A stretch of 27,561 nucleotides of DNA, taken from NCBI GenBank assembly GCA_035640035.1, contig DASQWX010000129.1, forward strand, positions 1-27,561. The letters are read 5' to 3'. Both the position numbers and the translations under genes were made by a program. This document shows positions 16,610 to 23,325 of this stretch, piece by piece. Numbering within the stretch: position 1 is the stretch's first letter; every line of letters starts with the position of its first letter. The DNA is from 13-2-20CM-68-14 sp035640035 (lineage in GTDB: Bacteria; Actinomycetota; Thermoleophilia; Gaiellales; Gaiellaceae). The notes under the pieces were generated by a model. That model worked only from the letters and a program-made list of their open reading frames with translations, was not told the origin of the DNA and did not search any database.

Positions 16610-17990
16610 GGGTGCCTCGCTCGTTGCGGAGCTCGAAAGTGCCCTGCAGCTCGTCCTGCACGAGCGCGCGCACGATCGAGAGGCCGGTGCCCGCCCTCAC
16701 GTCGGCGCCGACGTCGCCGTCGTCCGTGATCGAGAGCACCGCATCGCCGTTCCTGCTCGCGAGCTCGATCCTGACCTGGTCGCCGCCGTGCTCGAGGGCG
16801 TTCTGGAAGAGCTCGCTGAAGACGAGCGCCAGCGCGGTCGCACGGTTCCCCGCGAGCGAGACCGATTCGAGCTCGGCCTCGACCCGCTTCCCGGCGCCAA
16901 GCCCTTGGACGAGCATCGCACGAAGGCGCTCGAGCAGCTCGCCCAGGTCGACCTCCTCCTCGCGCTGCTCGGTCAGCACCTCGTGGACCGCCGCGATCGC
17001 GAGGATCCGGTTGACCGAGTCGTCGAGAGCCTTGCGCGGGTCCACGCCGTCCTCCGCCCGGGCCTGCAGGCGCAAGAGCGAGGCAACCGTCTGGAGGTTG
17101 TTCTTGACCCGATGGTGGATCTCCTGGGCGAGGACGCCGCGCATGACGGCTCGCCCGTGCTCGAGCGCAACCGCGGCGTGATGCGCGATCGACGCGAGTA
17201 GCGCCCGCTCGTCGACCGTGAAGTCCGTGTCGCGGTCGCAGACGAGCTCTCCGATCTGACGCCCCTTCCAGCGCAGTGGGATCCGTACGGCGAATGCGCC
17301 GGCTCGGCCCTCGGGGCGGGCGACGCCTCCGTCCTCGAGCACGAGCGCGGCACCGGTGGCGCCGACGGCCTCCATGGTCGCGTTGACGATCGCCTCGAGT
17401 GACTCCTCGAGATAAAGCGACTCGGAGACCGCCTCCGAGATCCGGGCGAGAGCCTCGAGCTCGCCGACCCGTCGTTGCGCTTCGGCATAGAGCTGCGCGT
17501 GCTCGATCGTCTGCGCGACCTGCGCGCCGATCGCGACGAGCAGGTCGATCTCGGCCTCCGTGAACTCCCGCGGCCGCCGGGTTCGGATGTTCAGCGCGCC
17601 TGCCAGCTTCGCGCGCGCGAGGATCGGCACGGCCAGGATCGACTCGTACTCGTCCTCGGGCAGGTTCGAGAACCCCTTGAACCGCGGATCGAGATGCGCC
17701 TGAGCCGGGATCATGATCGGCGCCCGCTCGGCCGCCGCTGCCCCCGTGATGCCTTCGCCGGGCCGCATCTTCGGCCGCCGCGTCATCTGTTCGACCCGTG
17801 TGCCGTGGGTCGCGCGCAAGACGAGCTCGTCGGCCCGCTGGTCGTAGAGATAGACGAAGCACGCATCGGCCTCGAGCGCCTCGGCCACCTTGCGCGCGAC
17901 GAGCGCGAGCACCTCCTCGAGATCGAGGGTCGAGTTGACGGCCGCAATCGTCTCGGTGAGCAGGCGCAGATGCCGCGCGGGAGCGTCCAT
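16584..17990 (-). CDS. GAF-domain sensor histidine kinase (PdtaS-like, HisKA_2 type)
   Basis: A cytosolic 468-residue kinase with no membrane segments. A first GAF domain (~10-165) has the usual VPIL..AKLAGALNI core. A second, shorter GAF-like domain (~178-275) precedes the HisKA_2 H-box EIHHRVKNNLQT (His292/293). A HATPase_c domain follows with N-box FSELFQNALEHG and G-box GTGLSIVRALV. The HHRVKNNLQ form is that of the kinases that pair with ANTAR regulators, such as mycobacterial PdtaS-PdtaR. The ATG at 17990 is preceded 7 bp upstream by CATAAT, so the mRNA may be leaderless. The signal sensed by the GAF domains cannot be inferred. Confidence 0.93.
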   Translation of the reverse strand: MDAPARHLRLLTETIAAVNSTLDLEEVLALVARKVAEALEADACFVYLYDQRADELVLRATHGTRVEQMTRRPKMRPGEGITGAAAAERAPIMIPAQAHLDPRFKGFSNLPEDEYESILAVPILARAKLAGALNIRTRRPREFTEAEIDLLVAIGAQVAQTIEHAQLYAEAQRRVGELEALARISEAVSESLYLEESLEAIVNATMEAVGATGAALVLEDGGVARPEGRAGAFAVRIPLRWKGRQIGELVCDRDTDFTVDERALLASIAHHAAVALEHGRAVMRGVLAQEIHHRVKNNLQTVASLLRLQARAEDGVDPRKALDDSVNRILAIAAVHEVLTEQREEEVDLGELLERLRAMLVQGLGAGKRVEAELESVSLAGNRATALALVFSELFQNALEHGGDQVRIELASRNGDAVLSITDDGDVGADVRAGTGLSIVRALVQDELQGTFELRNERGTRAEVVFPA

Positions 17991-17997
17991 CGTCTCG

Positions 17998-18005
17998 ATT
18001 ATGGT
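17998..18005. promoter_or_regulatory. Back-to-back -10 elements between the kinase operon and the membrane-protein gene
   Basis: In the 25-bp gap the minus strand carries CATAAT (18003 to 17998), 7 bp before the kinase ATG. The plus strand carries TATGGT (18000-18005), 10 bp before the ATG at 18016. The two hexamers overlap. No clear -35 boxes are visible. This resembles the rpiB/tkt gap but the matches are poorer. Confidence 0.35.
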
Positions 18006-18015
18006 CCCCGACCCA

Positions 18016-18492
18016 ATGGGCCTCTACGAGTGGCTGCTCTTCTTCCACGTCACGGGCGCGTTCTTCCTGATCGGCGGGATCGTGATCGCCGGACTGCTGA
18101 ACCTGACCGCGATCGTGACCGAGCGGCGACCGAGCGAAGTCGCGACCCTCTACGGCCTGATCCGCTTCGCCGTTCCGTTGATCGGCCTGGGCCTGCTTCT
18201 GACCCTGGCGATCGGGCTCTGGCTCGTGAGCGAGGCCGACTACGGCTACGGCGACACATGGGTAGTGGTGGCGCTCATCCTCTGGGCCCTCGCCAGCGCG
18301 CTCGGCAACATCGACGGCCGGTACCAGCGCAAGACCGGCGAGCTTGCCCAGCGCCTCGCGGCCGAGGGTGACGTGTCGAGCCCGGAGCTCCGCGCTCGCC
18401 TCCGTAACCCCCTCGCGCTCGCGATCAGCTACGGGAGCGGCCTGATGGCCTTCGCCGTCCTCGGAATCATGATCTGGAAGCCCGGCGCATGA
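18016..18492 (+). CDS. Small four-helix membrane protein (DUF2269-like)
   Basis: A 158-residue integral membrane protein with about four helices (residues 5-28, 45-70, 80-100, 135-155). It begins MGLYEWLLFFHVTGAFFLIGG, the usual opening of DUF2269-like proteins, with a conserved His in the first helix. Starting at 18016 is preferred over the ATG at 18001 because the family begins at this LYxxLLFxHV segment. The function of the family is not established; a His in a membrane helix is compatible with haem or metal binding, but this is speculative. It overlaps the next gene as ATGA. Confidence 0.72.
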   Translation: MGLYEWLLFFHVTGAFFLIGGIVIAGLLNLTAIVTERRPSEVATLYGLIRFAVPLIGLGLLLTLAIGLWLVSEADYGYGDTWVVVALILWALASALGNIDGRYQRKTGELAQRLAAEGDVSSPELRARLRNPLALAISYGSGLMAFAVLGIMIWKPGA

Positions 18493-18938
18493 CGATCGCG
18501 CTGGTACGACCTGACTCGTGGAACCTGCCGCTGTTCCTCCACGTGCTCGGTGCGACGCTGACGTTCGGCGCCACGGCGGCGGTCGCGATCCTCGCGTTCG
18601 CCGGCCGACCCGCAACGTCGGAGCGCGGCGTGTGGCTGCGCGGGCTCGCGTTCAAGATCGGCTTGATCGTCCTCATCCCCTCCTGGATCTTGCTCCGCCT
18701 CGCGGCCGCGTGGATCGACAGCAAGGAATTCCCGCACCACGAGCCGGGCTGGGTGGGCGTCGGGTATCCGGTGACCGAGGGCGGGCTCCTCCTGATCATC
18801 GTGATGCTGATCCTCGGCTGGCTCTCGAGACGCAGGCGCGAATCCCGGGCTGCCGCGGTCGTTCCGTGGCTCGCGACTATCTACCTCGTTGCCCTCGGCG
18901 TCGCCTGGTTCGCGATGTCGGCGAAGCCGGGCAGTTAA
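18489..18938 (+). CDS. Small four-helix membrane protein, probable paralogue of the preceding gene
   Basis: A 149-residue protein with about four membrane helices (residues ~12-38, 48-68, 88-108, 122-142). Its first helix (LPLFLHVLGATLTFGA) repeats the LLFxHVxGAxxxxG pattern of the preceding protein, including the histidine, which suggests a tandem duplication and perhaps a heteromeric complex. The ATG overlaps the previous stop by four bases (ATGA), so the two are translationally coupled. I do not recognise a specific function. The next 58 bp (18939-18996) are unusually AT-rich for this window and probably hold the promoter of the PRC-barrel-like gene. Confidence 0.68.
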   Translation: MTIALVRPDSWNLPLFLHVLGATLTFGATAAVAILAFAGRPATSERGVWLRGLAFKIGLIVLIPSWILLRLAAAWIDSKEFPHHEPGWVGVGYPVTEGGLLLIIVMLILGWLSRRRRESRAAAVVPWLATIYLVALGVAWFAMSAKPGS

Positions 18939-18982
18939 CAAAACAATTACAGCTGACACAGTTTCCCTTTAAAGCCGAGGGA

Positions 18983-18988
18983 TACGTT
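18983..18988 (+). promoter_or_regulatory. -10 element of a leaderless-type promoter for the PRC-barrel-like gene
   Basis: TACGTT ends 8 bp before the ATG at 18997, identical to the plus-strand -10 hexamer before tkt. The upstream 40 bp is AT-rich (18936-18973), as expected for a promoter, but no well-spaced -35 is visible. There is no Shine-Dalgarno. Confidence 0.42.
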
Positions 18989-18996
18989 CGGGGCCA

Positions 18997-19254
18997 ATGG
19001 CCGTCGCCGCCACGGACCTCCGCTGGCTCAATGGGTTCCTCGTCGCCGACCGCGAGGGGCGGGTCGTCGGCCGGGTCGAGTGCCCGATGTACGGCACCGC
19101 TCCCGACGTTCCTGACGCGCTCGCGGTTCGCTCCAGCTTCCTCGCGCGGCGGCGCCGGCGTGTGGTGCCCGCGGACACGATTCGTGACATCGACGACGCA
19201 AGCGGCGTGATCGGCCTCAGCGTCGGCCGCGACTCGCTCAAGCGCTTTTTGTAA
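18997..19254 (+). CDS. Small PRC-barrel-like protein
   Basis: An 85-residue soluble protein. The arrangement FLVADREGRVVGRVE, then VVPADTIRDIDDASGVIGLSVGRDSLKRFL, matches the PRC-barrel pattern of D-x-x-G-x-x-V-G-R followed by V-P-x-x-x-I-x-x-I-D and a terminal hydrophobic strand. Such domains occur in RNA-processing and photosynthetic proteins, and in many small actinobacterial proteins without assigned roles. I infer no specific function. The basic run RRRRR in the middle is unusual and could contact nucleic acid. Confidence 0.65.
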   Translation: MAVAATDLRWLNGFLVADREGRVVGRVECPMYGTAPDVPDALAVRSSFLARRRRRVVPADTIRDIDDASGVIGLSVGRDSLKRFL

Positions 19255-19292
19255 GTCCGGACGCCGACCGGCTAGCCGACCGTATTCGGTGC

Positions 19293-20774
19293 GTGCGGAC
19301 TCGCATTGCGCTGATCGCGCTGTGTCTGGCAGCAACCGGTTGCGGCGGCCACCATGACGCACGGCCGAACTCGAGCTCGCTTGCCCTTCTGCGTCACCTG
19401 AGCGCAGATCAGAAAAACTTCGGCGTGATCCTGGACGCGAAAACCGGGCGCGCGCTCGCCGCTTTCCGCGTCAACAATCCGATCCGGGCCGCGATCCCCG
19501 ACGGTAAGGGCGGGTGGTACATCGGCGGCGGTTTCATCCACGTCAACGGAGTGCTCCGCAAGCGGCTCGCGCACATCCGCGCCGACGGCACCCTCGACCC
19601 GAAATGGCGTCCGGAGGCGAACGGCAACGGCGTCTCCGTCTCCTCGCTCGCGAGGATCGGCTCGACGCTGTATGTCGGTGGCGACTTCGCAAGGCTCGAC
19701 CGCGCGCCTCGACTTTGGCTCGGCGCGGTCGACGCCGCGACGGGAAAGCTCTTGCCCTGGCGGCCGCCCAGGGCAGCCGTCAATTACCCGGTTCTTCTCG
19801 CCGGCACTGACCGGATCTACCTCGGCGGGTACGGGGTTACGACACGCTCCGGCTTGATCGCGCTCCGGGCGAGCGACGGACGACCGGATCCGCGTTGGCA
19901 CGGCATCGTCGACACCTCGAACATCGAGGGAGGCAGCGTTCGGCTGTTGGCGCTGCGAGGGCGATCCGTCTACCTCGCCGGTATGTTCGGAAAGGTCGAC
20001 GGCGTGTCCGTGCCAGGGATCGCGGCGGTCGACGCCGACGACGGACACCTTCTCGGCCGCTGGCATCCGCCGCTTCGCGCGAGATTCTGCGTTGCCTGCA
20101 CCAACGTTGGAGCGCTTGCCGCCGGCACCCGGCGCGTGTTCGCAGGGACTCCACGCGGAGTTGTCGCTCTCGATCCCGTGACGGGAGTGCTAGAGCGGGG
20201 CTTCCGCGCGCGGATAGGGCTAACGACGGCCATCTACGGAGGCGCGGCCGTCAACTCCATCGCACACGTCGGCAAGCGTCTTTACCTCACGGGCTACTTC
20301 GACAGCATCGAGGGCGCTCGACACCGAGGGTTCGGCGCAGTAGACGCAGCAACCGGCCGTCCGGTGGAATCGTGGACGCCCGACGCGAACCAGGCCTCCG
20401 GCTCGGTCGTTGTCGGCTCGGGCTCGCGCGTGCTCGTCGGACTGCAACTCGCACGGGCGGTGCAGTTCGATGTCGGCGGCTTGGAGGCTTCCCGGCAGCC
20501 GTTCGCGAAACTCGACGTCGTCCTTGCCCTGAGCGCGGCGGGCTCCGTGCGGATCGGGCTCGGCCGCCGCTGCAACGTCGAGCGCTGGACCGAGACGGGG
20601 CGATGCGAAGGCCCGGTCACGAAGTGGCTCGGAACCGTGCGATTCAACGCTGCAGGTCGGAGGCGCTTCGTCCACGCCATCTCTGGCCCGCCGGGCCGGT
20701 ACTTCGTGCGATTCATCCCACGCGCAAAGGGCGGGCCACCCCAGCCGCGGTACGACGACGTCTTCCGGCACTGA
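19293..20774 (+). CDS. Beta-propeller lipoprotein with delta-60-like repeats
   Basis: A 493-residue exported lipoprotein. The GTG start gives a signal peptide MRTRIALIALCLAATGC with Cys17 as the lipidation site (lipobox A-T-G-C). The body contains six or so repeats of the form DAATGRxxxWxP...V..L...G..LYVGGxFxxxxGxxRxxxAAVD, for example near residues 70-100, 125-155, 225-260 and 330-370. These resemble delta-60/DUF5122-like repeats that fold as beta-propellers. The last ~80 residues (from KLDVVLALS) have different composition and may be a separate beta domain. No enzyme motif is seen; the likely role is surface binding. No Shine-Dalgarno precedes the GTG. Confidence 0.75.
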   Translation: MRTRIALIALCLAATGCGGHHDARPNSSSLALLRHLSADQKNFGVILDAKTGRALAAFRVNNPIRAAIPDGKGGWYIGGGFIHVNGVLRKRLAHIRADGTLDPKWRPEANGNGVSVSSLARIGSTLYVGGDFARLDRAPRLWLGAVDAATGKLLPWRPPRAAVNYPVLLAGTDRIYLGGYGVTTRSGLIALRASDGRPDPRWHGIVDTSNIEGGSVRLLALRGRSVYLAGMFGKVDGVSVPGIAAVDADDGHLLGRWHPPLRARFCVACTNVGALAAGTRRVFAGTPRGVVALDPVTGVLERGFRARIGLTTAIYGGAAVNSIAHVGKRLYLTGYFDSIEGARHRGFGAVDAATGRPVESWTPDANQASGSVVVGSGSRVLVGLQLARAVQFDVGGLEASRQPFAKLDVVLALSAAGSVRIGLGRRCNVERWTETGRCEGPVTKWLGTVRFNAAGRRRFVHAISGPPGRYFVRFIPRAKGGPPQPRYDDVFRH

Positions 20775-20782
20775 CGTCTCCT

Positions 20783-20809
20783 CGCCGAAAGTGCGCAGCA
20801 GTTTCGGCG
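20783..20809. terminator. Hairpin 1 in the convergent gap
   Basis: An 8-bp perfect stem CGCCGAAA/TTTCGGCG with an 11-nt loop, 8 bp after the lipoprotein stop. No T-run follows on the plus strand. Confidence 0.45.
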
Positions 20810-20819
20810 CCATAACGAC

Positions 20820-20846
20820 CGCGAGGTGCGAAATCAGCACCTCGCG
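20820..20846. terminator. Hairpin 2 in the convergent gap, likely bidirectional terminator
   Basis: A perfect 10-bp stem CGCGAGGTGC/GCACCTCGCG around the 7-nt loop GAAATCA, between the converging lipoprotein and glnA genes. It lacks a T-run on either side, so it would be a terminator of the U-tract-poor type reported for actinobacteria. Confidence 0.55.
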
Positions 20847-20862
20847 ATCGGCCGTCAGTTGA

Positions 20863-20885
20863 CTTCGCCAGCCGCAGCGGCGAAG
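20863..20885. terminator. Hairpin 3 in the convergent gap
   Basis: A 7-bp stem CTTCGCC/GGCGAAG with a 9-nt loop, followed on the plus strand by a pyrimidine-rich tract (20896-20908) containing TTTT. It is the most canonical of the three for plus-strand termination. Confidence 0.45.
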
Positions 20886-20925
20886 CGCCTGCAATCTTCC
20901 CTCTTTTCCGGCCTTAACGCTAGCC

Positions 20926-22290
20926 CTATAGCACTGAGAGGTACCGCTCCAGCTCCCAGCCGGTCAGTTGGACGCGGTACTCGTCCCACTCCTTGCGCTT
21001 GAGCTCCACGTAGCGATCGAAGATGTGCGGTCCGAGCGCCCTGCGCGCGAGCTCGGACTCCGCCAGCGCGTCGATCGCCTCGCCGAGCGTCTCTGGCAGG
21101 GAGACGATCCCTCGCTCGCGCCGTTGCTCAGGCGTGAGGTGGTACAGGTTCGTCTCCATCGGCTCCGGCAGCTCGTAGCCTCGCTCGATCCCTTCGAGCC
21201 CGGCGTGCAGCAGCGCCGCGAACGTCAGGTACGGGTTGCAGGCGGGGTCGGGACAGCGGATCTCGGCGCGGGTGGCCTGCTCGGAGCCCGGCTTGTAGAG
21301 CGGGATCCGGATCAGTGCCGACCGGTTCCGCTGCGACCAGGCGACGTAGACGGGCGCCTCGTAGCCGGGCACCAGCCGCTTGTACGAGTTCACCCACTGG
21401 GCGAAGACAGCGGCGATCTCGCGCGCATGGCGGAGCTGGCCGGCGATGAAGGCCTTGCCCGCCGCCGAGAGGTGCCACTTGTCGTCGCCGTCGAAGAAGG
21501 CATTGCGGCCGTCGCTGAACAGCGACTGATGCGTGTGCATCCCCGAGCCGTTCTCGCCGAAGATCGGCTTCGGCATGAACGTCGCGTGGTAGCCGGCCTT
21601 CTTCGCAATCTCCTTGACGATCAGCCGGTACGTGACCGTGTGGTCGGCCATCTCGAGGGCCGGCGCGAAACGCATGTCGATCTCGTGCTGTGAGGGGCCG
21701 ACCTCGTGGTGGACGTACTCGATCGGGATCCCCATCGCCTCGAGGGCGTGGACCGTCTCCTGACGCAGGCCCGAGGCCGCATCCATCGTCGTCATCGCGA
21801 AGTAGCCGCCCTCGTCGAGCGGCTCCGTGCCCTTGTCGCTCTCGAACAGAAAGTACTCCAGCTCCGGCCCGACGTTGAAGGTTTCGAACCCGAGCGACTC
21901 CATGCGCTCGAGCGCGCGGCGGAGCACGTAGCGGGGATCACCTTCGTACGGCTTCCCGTCAGGCGTGACGATGTCGCAGATCATTCGTGCGACGGTGTGC
22001 TCGCCGTCCGCCCGCGGCATCACGCGGAACGTGTCCGGGTCGGGGATCGCAACCATGTCGGATTCCTCGATCGCGTTGAAGCCGGTGATCGAGGAGCCGT
22101 CGAAGCCCATACCGTCGTCGAGCGCCTCCTCGACCTCACTCGGGGTGACGGCGAAGCTCTTCAGGTGCCCCTCGATGTCCGTGAACCAGAGCAGGACGAA
22201 GTCCACTCGCTCGTCCTGCATCCGCGAGAGAACCTCGCGCCGCGCTTCCGGGTCGCTCGTCGCCCTCGCTCTGCTCTCGACCTGCGCCAT
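20926..22290 (-). CDS. glnA: Glutamine synthetase type I (GSI-alpha-like)
   Basis: This enzyme forms glutamine from glutamate, ammonia and ATP. The 454-residue chain carries GMGFDGSSITGF near residue 80, the metal-site segment GPELEYFLF, the ATP motif MPKPIFGENGSGMHTHQSLF (~265-285) and the glutamate-binding region RLVPGYEAPVYVAWSQRNRSALIRIP. Length and the absence of the ~25-residue insertion present in the second glnA here point to the alpha subtype, which is usually feedback-inhibited and not adenylylated. NLYHLTPEQRRERGI occupies the region of the adenylylation loop of the beta type. The ATG at 22290 has an excellent Shine-Dalgarno (AAAGGAGG, 6 bp away). Its 5' leader carries a terminator-like hairpin. 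Confidence 0.95.
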   Translation of the reverse strand: MAQVESRARATSDPEARREVLSRMQDERVDFVLLWFTDIEGHLKSFAVTPSEVEEALDDGMGFDGSSITGFNAIEESDMVAIPDPDTFRVMPRADGEHTVARMICDIVTPDGKPYEGDPRYVLRRALERMESLGFETFNVGPELEYFLFESDKGTEPLDEGGYFAMTTMDAASGLRQETVHALEAMGIPIEYVHHEVGPSQHEIDMRFAPALEMADHTVTYRLIVKEIAKKAGYHATFMPKPIFGENGSGMHTHQSLFSDGRNAFFDGDDKWHLSAAGKAFIAGQLRHAREIAAVFAQWVNSYKRLVPGYEAPVYVAWSQRNRSALIRIPLYKPGSEQATRAEIRCPDPACNPYLTFAALLHAGLEGIERGYELPEPMETNLYHLTPEQRRERGIVSLPETLGEAIDALAESELARRALGPHIFDRYVELKRKEWDEYRVQLTGWELERYLSVL

Positions 22291-22296
22291 GCAAAA

Positions 22297-22304
22297 CCTC
22301 CTTT
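22297..22304 (-). promoter_or_regulatory. Shine-Dalgarno of glnA (first copy)
   Basis: AAAGGAGG lies 6 bp before the ATG, near-perfect complement to the 16S tail. It lies just after the T-rich tail of the leader hairpin. Confidence 0.85.
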
Positions 22305-22316
22305 AGAAACACGAAA

Positions 22317-22343
22317 GCCCCAGGCGCGCGCGGCGCCTGAGGC
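22317..22343 (-). terminator. Intrinsic-terminator-like attenuator in the glnA leader (first copy)
   Basis: An 11-bp stem GCCTCAGGCGC/GCGCCTGGGGC with one T/G wobble and loop CGCGC, followed by TTTCGTGTTTCT. It ends 12 bp before the Shine-Dalgarno and so lies inside the glnA 5' leader if the promoter is the -10 at 22367-22372. The alternative is that it simply ends the upstream ABC-exporter transcript. Confidence 0.65.
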
Positions 22344-22354
22344 AGCGTCGCCTC
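22339..22354 (-). promoter_or_regulatory. Alternative (antiterminator-like) hairpin in the first glnA leader
   Basis: GAGGC (22354-22350) can pair with GCCTC (22343-22339) around the 6-nt loop GACGCT. The 3' arm is the first five bases of the terminator 5' arm, so the two structures exclude each other. A competing hairpin (22343-22363, CGGCGTC/GACGCTG) is also possible. A stem of the same sequence occurs in the second glnA leader. Confidence 0.5.
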
Positions 22355-22366
22355 CAGACGCCGGGC

Positions 22367-22372
22367 AGTCTA
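22367..22372 (-). promoter_or_regulatory. Putative -10 of the glnA promoter (first copy)
   Basis: TAGACT (TANNNT), directly preceded by TG, lies 23 bp downstream of the exporter stop. Transcription would begin near 22360, just before the leader hairpins. No good -35 at 17 bp is visible. Confidence 0.4.
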
Positions 22373-22394
22373 CACGGCTTCGCGCCGCGCGAGG

Positions 22395-23228
22395 TCAGCC
22401 CGACCGCTTCAGCTTGCCGTGCTGCTTGGCGTGCCGCTCGCCGATCCCGAAGATCGCCAGCCCAAGCGGAATCGAGACGACGCCGATCACGATCAGCGGC
22501 CAGATATCGACCCACACGGCCGTCACGCCGGCACCGTCGAGAATCGCGTGCCGGATGCCCCGAAGCGCATAGGTCGCCGGCGAGATCGTCGACAGCCACT
22601 GCATCCACTCCGGCAGGACCGAGACCGAGTAGTAGACGCCCGAGATCACGAGCAGGATTCCCTGTGCGATGAAGCCGATCTGCGTCCCCTTCTCGGGCGA
22701 GATCAGCGGCAGAACGGCCGTCATCATCCCGATTCCGATGAAGGACACGGAAGCGACCGTCAGCACGACGAGGGCGGCGACGAAGTTGGCACCGCCGAGG
22801 CTGAGCGAGAAGAAGCCGGCGATGACGGAGAACAGGACGGCGGTACGGATGACGCCGTAGACGACCGCGAACAGCCCCATTCCGATCAGGTGGATCGGGC
22901 GGGCGAGCGGCGCCATGAACGTGTACTCGATCGTGCCTTCCCAGCGCTCCCAGGCGACCGTCTCGGTCAGGATCTCGAAGACGACGCCGAGGTACGACCA
23001 GATGACGGCGCCGATCAGAAGCGTCGTGGTCGCCCGGTCGACGTCGAGCTTGCCGCCGGCGGCGTGGATTCCCTTGGCGATGAAGACGATCGTCAGCGTG
23101 TTCGCGAGCGACCAGACGAAGAACGCCAGCTCCCACCAGGCGTATCGCTTGACCAGGTAGGCGTTTCGCTCGAGCACTCCCGAGAGGCCGATCAGCTCGT
23201 GCCGGAGGGTTGCGGCGGCGCCTCTCAT
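22395..23228 (-). CDS. ABC-2 type exporter, membrane subunit
   Basis: A 277-residue permease with six membrane helices in the ABC-2 pattern. Helices lie at about 30-52, 68-90, 112-140, 145-170, 180-205 and 240-262, and the LAxP-like region (YYSVSVLPEWMQWLSTISPATYALRGIR) falls before the last one. It pairs with the ATPase encoded 97 bp upstream to form a two-gene exporter of drug/lipid/polysaccharide type; the substrate cannot be told. The ATG at 23228 is the only start that keeps the N-terminal cytoplasmic segment typical of the family. The 104-bp gap to glnA contains the glnA promoter and leader. Confidence 0.85.
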   Translation of the reverse strand: MRGAAATLRHELIGLSGVLERNAYLVKRYAWWELAFFVWSLANTLTIVFIAKGIHAAGGKLDVDRATTTLLIGAVIWSYLGVVFEILTETVAWERWEGTIEYTFMAPLARPIHLIGMGLFAVVYGVIRTAVLFSVIAGFFSLSLGGANFVAALVVLTVASVSFIGIGMMTAVLPLISPEKGTQIGFIAQGILLVISGVYYSVSVLPEWMQWLSTISPATYALRGIRHAILDGAGVTAVWVDIWPLIVIGVVSIPLGLAIFGIGERHAKQHGKLKRSG

Positions 23229-23275
23229 ATCCGTTCCTTCGAGCTCACACGTGTCGACCGTTCAACCCAGACAGG

Positions 23276-23296
23276 CGCACGGGCAAAGCCCGTGCG
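23276..23296. repeat. Perfect palindromic hairpin between the exporter genes
   Basis: A 9-bp perfect stem CGCACGGGC/GCCCGTGCG around a 3-nt centre (AAA on the plus strand). It lies in the 97-bp gap between ATPase and permease genes and could act as a REP-type repeat or an mRNA stability/attenuation hairpin. No T-run follows in the direction of transcription. Confidence 0.6.
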
Positions 23297-23325
23297 TCCT
23301 GAGTGTCGGCACCGCAAGCGGCGCC

